Assembly (NCBI RefSeq): GCF_040436315.1
Contig: NZ_AP031572.1
Coordinates: forward strand, 2,480,001 to 2,544,000
Reading direction: 5' to 3'
Origin: Synechocystis sp. LKSZ1
GTDB lineage: Bacteria > Cyanobacteriota > Cyanobacteriia > Cyanobacteriales > Microcystaceae
DNA length: 64,000 bases
The notes beneath the pieces are model-generated. The model did no database searches. It was not told the DNA's origin and saw only the letters and a list, made by a program, of their open reading frames with translations. Positions within the stretch are counted from its first letter, which is position 1; each line of letters begins with the position of its first letter. This document shows, piece by piece, positions 16,025 to 26,178 of this stretch. The position numbers and the translations under genes are program-made.

Positions 16025-17368
16025 CTAGGGCCTAGAGGAAAATAGCCAGCTTTTCATTTTGCCTGGATTAAGCAGGCCGTAGGGGTCTACCTTCTTTTTG
16101 AAAGCCAGTTGGGCAGGATCAATCTGGCCGTTACCGCCTTCCTCAATGGTATAGACGTGGGGATTGGCAATACTGGCTCCAGCATCCCGGTGGATTTTCA
16201 TAATTTCCGCCAGGCGTTTTTCTGTGGTGTAGCGAATCAACGGTAAACCAGCGGGGATAATTTGCCCATTCACTCGTAAAAATTCCAGGTGAATCATCAC
16301 CTCCGTACCAAAGTAGGTATGGAGTTTTTCCACCCGAGCCAAGTTCCCGTAGAAAACCTGGAGGTAGGTCAAGCTCTCATCAACAGCCCGAGCCAGTAAG
16401 GTTGTATGATTCCAACAAAATTCCAGTAACCGATGGCTCTTTTTTGAAGATTGGAGTTGATAGTCCGTCAGCTGGCCCCCGTGGTGGTGAACTAACGCTT
16501 CGCAGGCTTCACGGTCGTAGTCGGAAACAATGACAAAAACAGCGCTGTGGTCAGGCAGGAGCCATGATTTCAGGGCTGTAAAGTATTCTGGGATAGGATG
16601 GGCATGAACCGCCACCTGTTTTTTATGTATACCGCCGCTGTTCGCTAAATCCTGGGCAAAGACCGTCGCAGCCTTAAAGGTTTCAAAACAGACAATGGCC
16701 TCCGCCCAGGGGGCCGTTGGTGCCAGGGCCACCTCCAGTTGGCTGATAATACCGTTGGTGCCATAGGCATGGAGCAAGACTCGGGCTTGCTCCCCCCGCA
16801 GGGAGAGAACCTGGGGGTCATCTTCGAGGGTGACAACCCGCGCTCCTCGGAGATTGCCGCGATCAGTGAGCATACCGTAGTTGATGGAACCCATCCCCAC
16901 ACTGCCCCCACCGATGAAACCTCCCAAGGTGGCCACTTGGTAAGTGGAAGGGGCCATACGGAGTTCCCAGCCCATGTCCTGAGCCTGTTTGTCTAGGGCG
17001 CTGAGTCGGACGCCCGGCTCCGCAATGACCTGGCCGGGTTGGAAGGAAAGGACACGGTTCATTTGGCTCAGGTCAAGGATGACTCCCCCCTCTAAGGGAA
17101 TACATTGCCCGTAGTTCCCGGTTCCGGCCCCCCGGACGGTCAGGGGAATTTGAAAATAGACGCAAAGGCTAGCTACGGTGAGAATCTCAATTTCATTACG
17201 GGCCAGAACAATCAGATCCGCTCGTTTATCTTTGAGTTGTGCCGCCAGGATGGGGCTGAAGTAGTAGTAGTCGAGGGATAATTTTTGACAGAGGGACGGG
17301 TCATCAATAACAACCAGGCCCTGCTGACGGAATTCCTTTGCGATTGCCTGCCATTCCACAGTACTCAC
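16025..17368 (-). CDS. FAD-binding oxidoreductase (GlcD/FAD_binding_4 type)
   Basis: 447 residues. The PCMH-type FAD domain spans about 45-220: VRGAGTGNYGQ (78-88) is the pyrophosphate-binding loop and GGFIGGGSVGMGSINYG is the second conserved block. The C-terminal part ends in DPYGLLNPGKM, typical of glycolate/lactate oxidase-like enzymes. These use FAD to oxidise 2-hydroxy acids or related substrates. No Fe-S subunit gene is adjacent. The substrate cannot be told from the sequence. Confidence 0.85.
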   Translation of the reverse strand: MSTVEWQAIAKEFRQQGLVVIDDPSLCQKLSLDYYYFSPILAAQLKDKRADLIVLARNEIEILTVASLCVYFQIPLTVRGAGTGNYGQCIPLEGGVILDLSQMNRVLSFQPGQVIAEPGVRLSALDKQAQDMGWELRMAPSTYQVATLGGFIGGGSVGMGSINYGMLTDRGNLRGARVVTLEDDPQVLSLRGEQARVLLHAYGTNGIISQLEVALAPTAPWAEAIVCFETFKAATVFAQDLANSGGIHKKQVAVHAHPIPEYFTALKSWLLPDHSAVFVIVSDYDREACEALVHHHGGQLTDYQLQSSKKSHRLLEFCWNHTTLLARAVDESLTYLQVFYGNLARVEKLHTYFGTEVMIHLEFLRVNGQIIPAGLPLIRYTTEKRLAEIMKIHRDAGASIANPHVYTIEEGGNGQIDPAQLAFKKKVDPYGLLNPGKMKSWLFSSRP

Positions 17369-17554
17369 TCCTACGGGTACATGAATACGAAAAGTTTAAA
17401 ACTGTTGGGGGAAAACGATCCTTCGGATTGCTGGAAATTTTGCAGTAGGCTTACCAAAACTCGCTAAAGTAATGGAAGTGACCCTAGGGGCTTCAAGAGT
17501 ATTGTCCTAGCCCGAACCATTAAAAATCGTAACACAATCAAAGGAGAGGCTAAG

Positions 17555-18856
17555 TTGGTTAGCGCAACCCCTTTTAAAACAACCAAATCAGAAGAAATTT
17601 TTGCCACAGCCCAAACCCTGATGCCCGGTGGAGTCAGTTCCCCCGTTCGTGCCTTTAAGTCCGTTGGTGGCCAGCCGATTGTTTTTGACCGCGTCGAAGG
17701 GGCCTATATTTGGGATGTCGATGGGAACAAATATATTGATTACGTTGGCACTTGGGGCCCTGCGATCTGCGGCCATGCTCATCCAGAAGTGATTGCGGCC
17801 CTGCAGGCGGCCCTGAGTAAAGGAACGAGCTTTGGCGCTCCCTCGGTTCAGGAAAATATTCTGGCGGAAATGGTGATTGATGCCGTTCCCAGCATTGAAA
17901 TGGTGCGCTTTGTCAATTCTGGCACCGAAGCTTGTATGTCCGTTCTGCGTCTGATGCGGGCCTTTACGGGGCGGGAAAAAATTATTAAATTTGAAGGCTG
18001 CTACCATGGCCACGCGGATATGTTCCTGGTCAAGGCCGGCTCTGGCGTGGCCACTCTAGGTTTGCCCGATTCTCCCGGTGTGCCAAAAACCACCACCAGC
18101 AGTACCCTCACGGCTCCCTACAACGATCTGGAAGCGGTGAAGGCCCTATTTGTGGAAAATCCCGATAGTATTGCAGGGGTGATTCTCGAACCCGTTGTTG
18201 GAAATGCGGGCTTTATCGTACCGGACGCGGGTTTCCTAGAAGGCCTACGGGAACTGACCCAGGAATACGGCGCTCTACTCGTCTTTGATGAGGTGATGAC
18301 GGGTTTTCGGATCGCCTACGGGGGGGCCCAGGAAAAATTTGGCATCACCCCGGATTTGACCACCCTGGGTAAGGTGATTGGAGGCGGCCTGCCGGTGGGA
18401 GCCTATGGTGGCCGTAAAGACATTATGAGTCTCGTGGCTCCAGCTGGCCCGATGTACCAGGCAGGAACCTTGTCGGGTAATCCTCTGGCGATGACGGCGG
18501 GTATTAAGACCCTAGAACTGCTGCAAAAACCCGGCACCTACGAGTACCTGACCCAAGTGACCCAGAAACTCAGCCAGGGCCTTCTGCAGGCGGCGCGAGA
18601 CTGTGGACACGCCGTGTGTGGCGGATCCTTGAGTGCCATGTTTGGTCTCTTTTTCACGGCTGGCCCGGTGCGAAACTACGAAGATGCCAAAAAAGCTGAC
18701 CTTGCCAAATTCAGTCGTTTCCATCGCGGTATGTTAGAGCAAGGCATTTACCTGGCTCCCTCCCAATTTGAAGCCGGTTTTACCTCCCTGGCCCATACCG
18801 ACGAAGATATTGAGCAGACCCTGGCAACAGCTCGCATGGTGCTGGCAACCCTATAG
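17555..18856 (+). CDS. hemL: Glutamate-1-semialdehyde 2,1-aminomutase
   Basis: 433 residues. A TTG start at 17555 is chosen because AGGAG lies 8 bp upstream and the protein then has the usual length. The pyridoxal-phosphate Lys is Lys273 ([12 protein letters not shown]), at the position known for this enzyme in cyanobacteria, and NSGTEA (121-126) and DEVMTGFR are conserved. It makes 5-aminolevulinate from glutamate-1-semialdehyde, the entry to heme, chlorophyll and bilins. The gene stands alone, with about 190 bp before it. Confidence 0.97.
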   Translation: MVSATPFKTTKSEEIFATAQTLMPGGVSSPVRAFKSVGGQPIVFDRVEGAYIWDVDGNKYIDYVGTWGPAICGHAHPEVIAALQAALSKGTSFGAPSVQENILAEMVIDAVPSIEMVRFVNSGTEACMSVLRLMRAFTGREKIIKFEGCYHGHADMFLVKAGSGVATLGLPDSPGVPKTTTSSTLTAPYNDLEAVKALFVENPDSIAGVILEPVVGNAGFIVPDAGFLEGLRELTQEYGALLVFDEVMTGFRIAYGGAQEKFGITPDLTTLGKVIGGGLPVGAYGGRKDIMSLVAPAGPMYQAGTLSGNPLAMTAGIKTLELLQKPGTYEYLTQVTQKLSQGLLQAARDCGHAVCGGSLSAMFGLFFTAGPVRNYEDAKKADLAKFSRFHRGMLEQGIYLAPSQFEAGFTSLAHTDEDIEQTLATARMVLATL

Positions 18857-18913
18857 TCATTAGGCTTGAGGGAGAGTCTTTCGATCCAAGACGGGGGAGA
18901 GGCTCTAGCAATC

Positions 18914-19930
18914 ATGCTCATTTCCATTGTTGTGCCGACGCTCAATCGTGCCGTGGTCTTGCAAAAATGCCTGGCCTCTCTGTTGGCCCAGGATCTCGAT
19001 GCCGAGGCCTACGAAATCCTAGTGATTGATAACGGCTCTCAGGACACAACGGCCCAGGTTGTCCAGGTGGCCCAGGAGCAGGCCCCCAGCTATCGTCTTT
19101 CTTATCACTACGAACCGATGCCTGGCTTGCTATCGGGACGACACCGGGGAGCTCAGGAGGCTCATGGGGAGATCCTGGTATTTGTGGATGATGACATCGA
19201 AGCTGCCCCCCATTGGCTCTCGGCCATTGCTCAAACCTTTCAAGACCCGACGGTTCAGTTGGTCGGCGGCCGTAACCTCCCTCGCTATGAGGTAGAACCA
19301 CCAGACTGGCTGCGTTGGTTTTGGCTCGATTGCCCCCAGGGCCGTTTCTGTTGTGAGTTGAGTCTGCTGGATTTCGGAGATCAGGTGCAGGACATTGATG
19401 CCAACTATATCTTCGGGTTAAATTTCTCCATCCGTCGTCAGGCCCTGTTAGATTTAGGGGGCTTTCACCCTGATTCTTTACCCAAACATCTCCAGCGTTT
19501 TCAAGGGGACGGGGAAACTGGCCTCACCCTCAAGGCCAATCAACGGGGTTATCGGGCCATTTACCAACCCCAGGCAGTGGTCTGGCACCAGGTTCCCCAG
19601 GCCCGTATGACCTATCGCTACTTCCAACAACGTTCTTTTTTCCAAGGCGTTTGTGATTCATTTACGGAAATTAGAAAGCTAGAGGGCCTACCAGAAACAG
19701 ATAGGGCCCCTTCCCTCCAAGAGCGCGTACAATTCTGGATAGAAGATCTAGAACGACACTTTTTCGTTGAATCCGACCAAGAGCCTGAAGCCTCTGTCCT
19801 CAAGGCCCGTTTTCGTCAATCCTTTGCAGCAGGATTCCGTTTCCATCGTAATGCCATTCGCCGTGACCCCCAACTACTCGCCTGGGTTTTGCGACCCGAT
19901 TATTGGGACTATCGCCTGCCGGGATTTTAG
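18914..19930 (+). CDS. Family 2 glycosyltransferase
   Basis: 338 residues from ATG 18914, 57 bp after hemL. The N-terminal ISIVVPTLNR and VIDNGSQDTT blocks and the metal-binding DDD (92-94) are those of GT-A fold family 2 transferases. A typical acceptor block follows around residues 170-200. The Cys- and Trp-rich middle and long C-terminal helical part are common in enzymes that add sugars to polysaccharides or lipids. No membrane segment is evident. Donor and acceptor are unknown; no polysaccharide cluster surrounds it. Confidence 0.86.
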   Translation: MLISIVVPTLNRAVVLQKCLASLLAQDLDAEAYEILVIDNGSQDTTAQVVQVAQEQAPSYRLSYHYEPMPGLLSGRHRGAQEAHGEILVFVDDDIEAAPHWLSAIAQTFQDPTVQLVGGRNLPRYEVEPPDWLRWFWLDCPQGRFCCELSLLDFGDQVQDIDANYIFGLNFSIRRQALLDLGGFHPDSLPKHLQRFQGDGETGLTLKANQRGYRAIYQPQAVVWHQVPQARMTYRYFQQRSFFQGVCDSFTEIRKLEGLPETDRAPSLQERVQFWIEDLERHFFVESDQEPEASVLKARFRQSFAAGFRFHRNAIRRDPQLLAWVLRPDYWDYRLPGF

Positions 19931-20133
19931 CGCCTTACCATGGCCCCCTTCATCCCTTCTAGCAGAACTTCGCTGAACTAATTCGTCTAGCCCTGCCGAT
20001 CTAGCATTAGCAATTGTTGCATTTGGTATAGGCTAATGTCCGATCCCTAGTCAGCGATCTAAGCTTAGGTTAAGTCCGTTCAGCTTCCTAACGAAGATTT
20101 TACCCTCGATTGTTTTAGACATCTTCCAAACCC

Positions 20134-21405
20134 ATGACCCAGTCCCCTCGCCCCTCCGTTCCTCCGTTACCGCCAATTCCTACTCCCACCGGCATGCCGC
20201 CCAGACCTCAGCCAGCGGAGGAAAGTTTAGCCGGTTCTACCCAATTTATGCCCCCATCTGCAGCGTTTTCTCCTCCATCCCAGCTTAATTCCGCGACAGT
20301 CCCCCTGTCCACCGTCAATCGTCCTAGTACTGGCCGAGCTCCCGGCCAACCCAGTCTAGCCGAGTTGGTCTTAATGGCCTTTGAAGAGGGTTATTCCGAT
20401 GTCCACGTCGGTGTGGGGGAAGTGCCGCGCATGCGAGACCGGGGTGAAATGCTGACCCTCTCCTATCCTGAAACGGATCTGCCGACCTTTATGAGTTGGT
20501 TGCGGGAGATTTTGAGCGAAGATGAGATCCAACGTTTCCAACGGGAACTCGAGTTTGATGGTGCAACCCAGTACGAATTTGCCAGGGTACGGATCAATGT
20601 CTTTGATAGCTTACGGGGGCCAGCCCTAGTCTTGCGTTTGATTCCCCTCAAGATCCTGACCATGGAACAACTGCGGCTTCCCGATATTTTTCGTAAGGTG
20701 TCCGATGCCCACAAGGGCCTGATCCTGGTGACGGGGCCAACAGGTTCCGGGAAATCAACCACGATGGCGGCCATGGTGGACTACATCAACAAAGAACATG
20801 CTAAACACATCATTACCATTGAAGACCCGGTGGAATTTGTGCACCAGAGTCGGCGCTCCCTGATCAAGCAACGGGAAGTCGGGATGCATACCCATGAGTT
20901 TGACCGGGCCCTCAAGGCGGCCCTGCGGGAAGACCCGGACATCATCCTGGTGGGGGAAATGCGGGACAGAGAAACGGTTAATACGGCCCTCAAAGCGGCT
21001 CAAACCGGTCACTTGGTTATGGGAACCCTGCACACCAATAGTGCCATTAAAACCCTGGAACGGATTTTAACCCTCTATACTGCAGAAGAACAGCCGGCCA
21101 TGCGGACAGCTATTGCCGAATCCTTAGTGGCCATTATTGCCCAGGGCCTGTGCCGCACGACGGATAGTAAACGTGCCGCCTACCACGACATTATGATTAA
21201 TACCGAGACGGTTAAGGACTATGTTCGCCAGGGCAAATACGATGAAATTGCGGAGTTAATGCTAGATGGGGAGTATGACGGCATGATCACCTCAAACCAA
21301 TCTCTCTTCAACCTCTATCAAGAAGGCCGGATTACGGAAGAAACGGCCCTGGAAATGTCGCCGACTCCCAACGAAATGGCCATGCGCCTGCGGGGTCGAG
21401 TCTAG
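20134..21405 (+). CDS. pilT: Type IV pilus retraction ATPase, PilT family
   Basis: 423 residues. The first 75 residues are Pro-rich and low-complexity, an extension not found in classic PilT and reminiscent of the cyanobacterial PilT2 group. Then come the PilT core, Walker A GPTGSGKST (201-209), Asp box TIEDPVEF, Walker B LVGEMRDRET (272-280) and His box TGHLVMGTLHT. These hexameric motors depolymerise pilin during twitching and phototaxis. The pil chemotaxis operon lies about 7 kb further on. Whether it is PilT1 or PilT2 needs a tree. Confidence 0.93.
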   Translation: MTQSPRPSVPPLPPIPTPTGMPPRPQPAEESLAGSTQFMPPSAAFSPPSQLNSATVPLSTVNRPSTGRAPGQPSLAELVLMAFEEGYSDVHVGVGEVPRMRDRGEMLTLSYPETDLPTFMSWLREILSEDEIQRFQRELEFDGATQYEFARVRINVFDSLRGPALVLRLIPLKILTMEQLRLPDIFRKVSDAHKGLILVTGPTGSGKSTTMAAMVDYINKEHAKHIITIEDPVEFVHQSRRSLIKQREVGMHTHEFDRALKAALREDPDIILVGEMRDRETVNTALKAAQTGHLVMGTLHTNSAIKTLERILTLYTAEEQPAMRTAIAESLVAIIAQGLCRTTDSKRAAYHDIMINTETVKDYVRQGKYDEIAELMLDGEYDGMITSNQSLFNLYQEGRITEETALEMSPTPNEMAMRLRGRV

Positions 21406-21437
21406 CTTGACTCGGCTTTAGGGTGCTTTCTGCGATG

Positions 21438-21455
21438 AGGGCCCAAAGTAGCCCT
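21438..21455 (+). terminator. Weak hairpin after pilT
   Basis: AGGGC (21438-21442) and GCCCT (21451-21455) form a short 5 bp stem with an 8-base loop, followed by ATTTAAAA. It lies between the convergent pilT and hydrolase genes. The stem is short, so it is a weak terminator candidate. Confidence 0.3.
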
Positions 21456-21463
21456 ATTTAAAA

Positions 21464-22288
21464 TTAGCGGTGGGCCATGGCAATAAGTCGGTAAAAGTCT
21501 GAAATGGCTTCAATCACTGCTTGGGGATTACTCATGTGGGGAAAATGGCCCTTCGCTGGAATAAGACGAAGGGTACTGCCCCAGATCCGTTGATGGAGGT
21601 ACTCCCCAACACTTTGAGGGACAAACAGGTCTTCCTTCGTTTGTAGGATTAAAACTGGCAGTCTGATTTGGCTAACGGCCTGTCGATAATCCGAATCCAT
21701 AATCAAGCTAAAAATCAGCAAAGCAAAATCTGGGCGCAACTTTAACAAACTCCGGGAGAATTCCTCCGAGAGCAGGGGTTGAGTCGGGGCATTCATGATG
21801 GAAGGGGCGTACTTACGGGCCCAGTTGGCATAGTTGTGGGCCATTTCATTTAAGAGACTACTGATGTCACTAGTCTGAAACCCCCCTTGATAGTCTCCTG
21901 CGTTCAAATAGCAAGGCGAAGCCCCGATAAACACAAGACTGGTGAAAAACTCTGGGCGTTTAAGGGCCACTAGTGTTCCCAGCATACTACTGACAGAGTG
22001 GGCAATGAGATGAGCTTGCCGGAGTTGCAGGTAGTCACAAATTTGAATCAAATCCTCGGCGTAGTCCTGAAGAGAGGTGTGGCGTAGGGTTTCTCGTTCA
22101 CTAACCTTGACGCCGCCGCAACCGGCCAGGTCAAACAAAACCAAACGATATTGCTCTTGAAAGGCCGGGGTAATAAAGCGCCAGGCCCGCTGGTCACTGC
22201 CAAAGCCATGGGCAAATAAGATAGTTTGGGGCGCCTGGAGATTGCCTGTGATCTGGAGGTTGTATTGACGAAGAATATCTAGAACCAT
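21464..22288 (-). CDS. RsbQ/KAI2-like alpha/beta hydrolase
   Basis: 274 residues from ATG 22288 (a TTG at 22324 would add 12). Catalytic triad: Ser98 in AHSVSS, Asp220 in TKEDLF and His248 in GHFPHMS, at nearly the same positions as in Bacillus RsbQ (96, 219, 247). The blocks HGFGSDQRAW and GASPCYLN also match. RsbQ is needed by the PAS-phosphatase RsbP in the energy-stress path and is related to plant strigolactone/karrikin receptors. No RsbP-like gene is adjacent. It probably binds or hydrolyses a small ligand that is not known. Confidence 0.85.
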   Translation of the reverse strand: MVLDILRQYNLQITGNLQAPQTILFAHGFGSDQRAWRFITPAFQEQYRLVLFDLAGCGGVKVSERETLRHTSLQDYAEDLIQICDYLQLRQAHLIAHSVSSMLGTLVALKRPEFFTSLVFIGASPCYLNAGDYQGGFQTSDISSLLNEMAHNYANWARKYAPSIMNAPTQPLLSEEFSRSLLKLRPDFALLIFSLIMDSDYRQAVSQIRLPVLILQTKEDLFVPQSVGEYLHQRIWGSTLRLIPAKGHFPHMSNPQAVIEAISDFYRLIAMAHR

Positions 22289-22423
22289 AGGAAGAAGAGA
22301 CGGAGGAAAGGAGAGGCCCGGCAATTATCCAATGACCGTGCCGGTGCGATACTTGAGAGCGTATCATCCCCGTCGTCGTTAGACTAGAATCAGATCATTA
22401 GCCAGTACCGAGAAGCAAGGCCC

Positions 22424-23116
22424 ATGACGCTAGCCTGTGAACGAGACCTCATTTATCCTGATAGCGACGGACAACCCATGGCCGATAATACGCTGCAATT
22501 TCGCTGGATTGTGCTGATCAAGGAAAACCTGGAATGTCTTTTTAGCGATGACCCCCAGGTGTTTGTGGCGGGGGATTTGTTGTGGTATCCAGTGGAAGGT
22601 CGTCCCGATATTCGCGTAGCCCCGGATGCCATGGTTGTTTTTGGCCGCCCCAAGGGTGAGCGGGGTTCCTATCGGCAGTGGCTGGAGGGAAATCTGGCCC
22701 CCCAGGTCGTCTTTGAGATTCTGTCGCCGGGCAATACCCTCAAGGAAATGGCTAAGAAGTTGGAATTTTACGACCGATATGGCGTAGAAGAATACTATAT
22801 CTATGACCCCGACCACATCGATTTAAATGGCTATCAACGGGTTGCAGGCCGGCTCCAGGTGATTGAGGAGATTAGCGATTGGATCAGTCCTCGTCTAGGG
22901 ATTCGCTTGCGGTTGACGCCCGACCAGCTAGAGGTTTATTATCCCGACGGGGGACGGTTCCTGACAACGATAGAACTGTCCCGCCAGGCCCAGCAGGCCC
23001 AAGAAATAGCCCAGCAAGAACGGCAACGAGCGGAGCTAGCAGAACAGGAAAATGCTCGCCTTAGGGCCTTACTCCAGCAGGCCGGTATTCCAGATCCGTC
23101 TTCGATCTCGTCCTAA
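22424..23116 (+). CDS. Uma2-family (DUF820) putative endonuclease-like protein
   Basis: 230 residues. The Uma2 core covers about 25-170 with the PD-(D/E)xK-like pattern: Asp68 in APDAMVV, Glu98 in VVFEILSP and Lys111-112 in MAKKLEFY. Residues 185-220 form a Gln/Glu/Arg-rich coiled coil (QQAQEIAQQERQRAELAEQ), common in these proteins. They are greatly expanded in cyanobacteria. The fold is nuclease-like but no function has been settled. Such genes are often mobile; base composition here is like that of its neighbours. Confidence 0.85.
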   Translation: MTLACERDLIYPDSDGQPMADNTLQFRWIVLIKENLECLFSDDPQVFVAGDLLWYPVEGRPDIRVAPDAMVVFGRPKGERGSYRQWLEGNLAPQVVFEILSPGNTLKEMAKKLEFYDRYGVEEYYIYDPDHIDLNGYQRVAGRLQVIEEISDWISPRLGIRLRLTPDQLEVYYPDGGRFLTTIELSRQAQQAQEIAQQERQRAELAEQENARLRALLQQAGIPDPSSISS

Positions 23117-23208
23117 ACCGTACCGATAAGCTAGGGCCATCTGCCAGGCCCCATCGCTTCCCCTGACTGGCTTGGCCCTGATATTCCCTCTGGTAAATGC
23201 CCTAACTG

Positions 23209-23646
23209 ATGCTCGAACAGATTACCGACCATGGCCAACTCCTGGCCCTGATTCTTTCCCACCGCTTTCAAGCAGAGGGCATTCATTTTTTTACGCCCAA
23301 TGAGCTTTCTCAACAACTGGCCTATATGAAATATCCTGCGGGGAAAGTGATTCCGGCCCATGTGCATAACCCTGTACCCCGCGATGTTCTATTTACCCAG
23401 GAAGTGCTCTTTATTAAGCAGGGCAAACTACGGGTTGATTTTTATAGTGACCAACAGCAGTACCTAGAAAGTCGTTTACTGGAAGCCGGGGATGTCATTC
23501 TTTTAATTACTGGGGGCCATGGTTTTGAGGTGATCGAGGCCTTGGAAATGATTGAGGTCAAGCAAGGCCCCTACGTGGGAGAACAGGATAAAACCCGTTT
23601 CCAAGGGATTCAGGGTCATCAGGCCCGGCTTGGCCCACTCCCCTAA
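23209..23646 (+). CDS. Small cupin-fold protein of unknown function
   Basis: 145 residues. The cupin beta barrel is visible from about 45 to 125: [25 protein letters not shown] and then [17 protein letters not shown] carry two His clusters that may bind a metal. Small cupins of this kind occur near sugar-nucleotide and polysaccharide genes. Here the neighbours are a Uma2 gene and, converging, zwf, whose stop it overlaps by 4 bp. The reaction is not known. Confidence 0.75.
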   Translation: MLEQITDHGQLLALILSHRFQAEGIHFFTPNELSQQLAYMKYPAGKVIPAHVHNPVPRDVLFTQEVLFIKQGKLRVDFYSDQQQYLESRLLEAGDVILLITGGHGFEVIEALEMIEVKQGPYVGEQDKTRFQGIQGHQARLGPLP

Positions 23647-25172
23647 AGTCGGCGCCAGCGTCGGCCATCACGATTGATCAGATCTTCAGCCTCACTGGGC
23701 TCCCAGGTACCGGCTTCGTATTGGGGCACCGTACTGGGCTCAGCCGGAGCATCCCAGGCGGACAGGGCCGGAGTCACGACCCGCCAGGCCTCTTCTACCT
23801 CATCGGCTCGGGTAAAGAGGGTCTGGTCTCCGAGCATACAATCGAGCAGCAAGCGATGGTAGGCATCGGCGGTGGCCACCCCAAAGGAGGAACCGTAGCT
23901 AAAGTCCATTTCCACGGTACGGGTGCGGAGTTCGGCCCCAGGCATCTTGGCCTCAAAACGCAGGGAAATCCCTTCGTTGGGCTGGATACGCAGACTCAAA
24001 ATGTTGGGATTGGTCTGGTGAGCTACGGATTGAAAAATAAGTAGGGGAACTTCCCGAAACTGAATCGCAATTTCACTCACTTTCTTGGGTAAACGCTTGC
24101 CCGTGCGCAGATAAAAGGGGACTCCTTGCCAGCGCCAGTTGTCGATCATTAGTTTCAGGGCCACAAAGGTGGGCGTTGTGGATTGGGGATTGACCCCCGG
24201 TTCTTCTCGATAACCGGCGACGGGCTTGCCGCGCATCCAACCAGCTTTGTACTGGCCACGGATGGCACAATTTTCCAGATTATCGGCGTCAGCTAAACGA
24301 GTGGCCTGGAGCACTTTAACCTTTTCATTGCGGATGCTATCGGCATTGATGGCATTGGGAGGTTCCATGGCTGTTAGGCAAAACAATTGTAGAAGATGAT
24401 TTTGTACCATATCCCGCAATGCCCCGGAGGTTTCGTAGTAGCCAGCCCGGTCTTCCACTCCCACTGTTTCTGCGACGGTAATTTGCACGTGGTCGATGAA
24501 TTGACGATTCCACAGCGGTTCAAAAATCGCGTTGGCAAAGCGGAAAACCATCAAATTTTGAACGGTTTCCTTGCCGAGGTAATGATCAATACGATAAACT
24601 TGTTCTTCTTTACAGACCCGCTGAACCACCTGATTCAGGGCCTTAGCCGAACTTAGGTCTTTACCAAAGGGTTTTTCAATTACAATGCGATGTTTGAGGG
24701 GATCCTTGAGCATGCCTGCAGCCCCTAATTGCTTAATCCCCGGCGGAAAGAATTTAGGTGAAACCGCTAGATAGAAGACGCGATTGCCTCTTGTGCCTCG
24801 GCTTTGATCCAGGCCATCTAGGAACTGTTTCAGGGCCTGGTAACTGTCGGGATTATCCATGTCGCCGGAAAAATAAAATAGGCCCTGGGAAAATTCCTGC
24901 CACAGGTCTTCACTGCCAATGCCATCGGAAAATTCTTCAATACCATGGCGCATTTGTTCCCGGAAATAGTCGTGGCTCCAGTCCCGACGGGCAAAACCGA
25001 CGATGGTCAACTCGGGGGGCAAACGCCGCTCCCGTTTCATCTGATAAATAGCTGGGACGAGCTTGCGTTGGGTGAGGTCACCGGAGGCCCCGAAAATAAT
25101 CAGAATTAAGGGCTCGGGGGTACGTTCTTGGCGGAGTCCAATGCGGAAGGGATTTTCGAGTAAAGTTACCAT
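23643..25172 (-). CDS. zwf: Glucose-6-phosphate 1-dehydrogenase
   Basis: 509 residues, the usual cyanobacterial length. [11 protein letters not shown] (28-38) binds NADP, and RIDHYLGKE (194-202) holds the catalytic His-Asp and the substrate-binding Lys. It starts the oxidative pentose phosphate pathway, which feeds cells with NADPH in the dark. The usual cyanobacterial partner opcA is not next to it; the 3' side is occupied by a converging cupin gene. Redox control through Cys and OpcA is known for the family but cannot be shown here. Confidence 0.97.
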   Translation of the reverse strand: MVTLLENPFRIGLRQERTPEPLILIIFGASGDLTQRKLVPAIYQMKRERRLPPELTIVGFARRDWSHDYFREQMRHGIEEFSDGIGSEDLWQEFSQGLFYFSGDMDNPDSYQALKQFLDGLDQSRGTRGNRVFYLAVSPKFFPPGIKQLGAAGMLKDPLKHRIVIEKPFGKDLSSAKALNQVVQRVCKEEQVYRIDHYLGKETVQNLMVFRFANAIFEPLWNRQFIDHVQITVAETVGVEDRAGYYETSGALRDMVQNHLLQLFCLTAMEPPNAINADSIRNEKVKVLQATRLADADNLENCAIRGQYKAGWMRGKPVAGYREEPGVNPQSTTPTFVALKLMIDNWRWQGVPFYLRTGKRLPKKVSEIAIQFREVPLLIFQSVAHQTNPNILSLRIQPNEGISLRFEAKMPGAELRTRTVEMDFSYGSSFGVATADAYHRLLLDCMLGDQTLFTRADEVEEAWRVVTPALSAWDAPAEPSTVPQYEAGTWEPSEAEDLINRDGRRWRRL

Positions 25173-25473
25173 GGCTATTTTTGTCCTGTGACCACTAGGC
25201 TAAAAATAGCGTACAAATCCAAAAGCGCAGGCCAGATCTTGCAAAAGTCTTAACAAATGATGGGGGCCTTATACCAAATCTCTGAAGCCCGCCTATACAA
25301 CTGGCCCCAACTGTCCTCCCCTTGCCAAGGGGAGGTGCCGTAGGCGGAGGGGTAAATATCTATAGCTCTAATTTGGAGAATTGGTATTAACGAGGGGCAA
25401 GGGCTGGGTAAGCGACAGCGGAATACAATTCCCAATAACTATAGGGCCTCCGTATTTAGTTGATTAATCCGAG
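25173..25473. other. Intergenic region zwf - response regulator
   Basis: 301 bp without a gene. The left 90 bp form the zwf 5' region. The middle holds a MITE-like element (25271-25387). The right part precedes the end of the response-regulator gene, which is on the same strand as zwf. Confidence 0.6.
25271..25387. repeat. MITE-like element with terminal inverted repeats
   Basis: ATACCAAATCTC (25271-25282) and GAGAATTGGTAT (25376-25387) are inverted repeats matching at 11 of 12 positions. Between them CCTCCCCTT-GCC-AAGGGGAGG (25315-25335) makes a strong hairpin. Elements with ATACCAATTCTC ends and an inner CCCCTTG hairpin are common small repeats of cyanobacteria. It has no coding capacity. 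No second copy was seen in the window. Confidence 0.6.
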
Positions 25474-26166
25474 TTAACTCGGCGGCTGTTGGCCAAAGCG
25501 ATATCCCTTGCCATAGACAGTGTGAATCAGGGCCGGTTCTCCTTCGGCTTCAACTTTACGACGCAGGAGACGGACTAGAGCCGCAATCACGTTACTTCCC
25601 GGACTGCTTTGCTCGGGCCAAAGGCATTGATAAATCTGCTCGTGGGTGATCAGTTGTTGGGGATAGCGCAGAAAAAGACTGAGGAGTTGCACTTCTTTGT
25701 CCGATAAATTAATCATGCGGCCCTGGCGGTAGGCCACTTGGTTGTCCGCATCTAGACTCAGGCCATCTACGCCGGCGGGTTCTGTCAGCAGGCCACTATC
25801 CCAATTAGGAGAGCGCCGGAGCAGGGCCCGTACCCGAGCTAAGAGTTCTCGCAGTTCAAAGGGTTTAACTAGATAGTCATCAGCCCCGGCATCCAAGCCC
25901 AAAACGCGGTCATCAAGGGTATCCTTTGCAGTCAAAAATAAAACTGGTGTTTGCTTGCCCTGGCAACGGAGTTGCTGACAAATTTCCAGCCCGGAATAAT
26001 GGGGTAACATCCAATCAAGAATGAGGAGGTCGTAGTCCTGGGCCAAACCTAGGGTCAAACCCGTCTGGCCATCCGCGGCCACTTCCACCTGATAACCCTC
26101 ACGGCCCAAGACTTGACTGAGGGGTTGGGTCAGGGCCATTTCATCATCCACCAGCAAAATTTTCAT
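25474..26166 (-). CDS. OmpR-family response regulator (RppA-like)
   Basis: 230 residues from ATG 26166, so that the protein begins MKILLVDDE as is normal; the longer reading overlaps the divergent gene. Receiver residues: acidic pocket Asp7/Asp8, phospho-acceptor Asp51 (ILDWMLP), Thr in LFLTAKD and Lys in LVKPFE. The C-terminal winged helix (about 135-228) ends in HTVYGKGYRFG. No histidine kinase is next to it. It is an orphan regulator whose start codon is 12 bp from that of the gene at 26179. The target genes are unknown. Confidence 0.92.
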   Translation of the reverse strand: MKILLVDDEMALTQPLSQVLGREGYQVEVAADGQTGLTLGLAQDYDLLILDWMLPHYSGLEICQQLRCQGKQTPVLFLTAKDTLDDRVLGLDAGADDYLVKPFELRELLARVRALLRRSPNWDSGLLTEPAGVDGLSLDADNQVAYRQGRMINLSDKEVQLLSLFLRYPQQLITHEQIYQCLWPEQSSPGSNVIAALVRLLRRKVEAEGEPALIHTVYGKGYRFGQQPPS

Positions 26167-26178
26167 CACAAAATTATT

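Noticed and set aside
20067-20074. AGGTTAAG, the reverse of a Pho box unit, before pilT
   Set aside because: A single unit without a second copy at 11 bp and without a phosphate-related gene.
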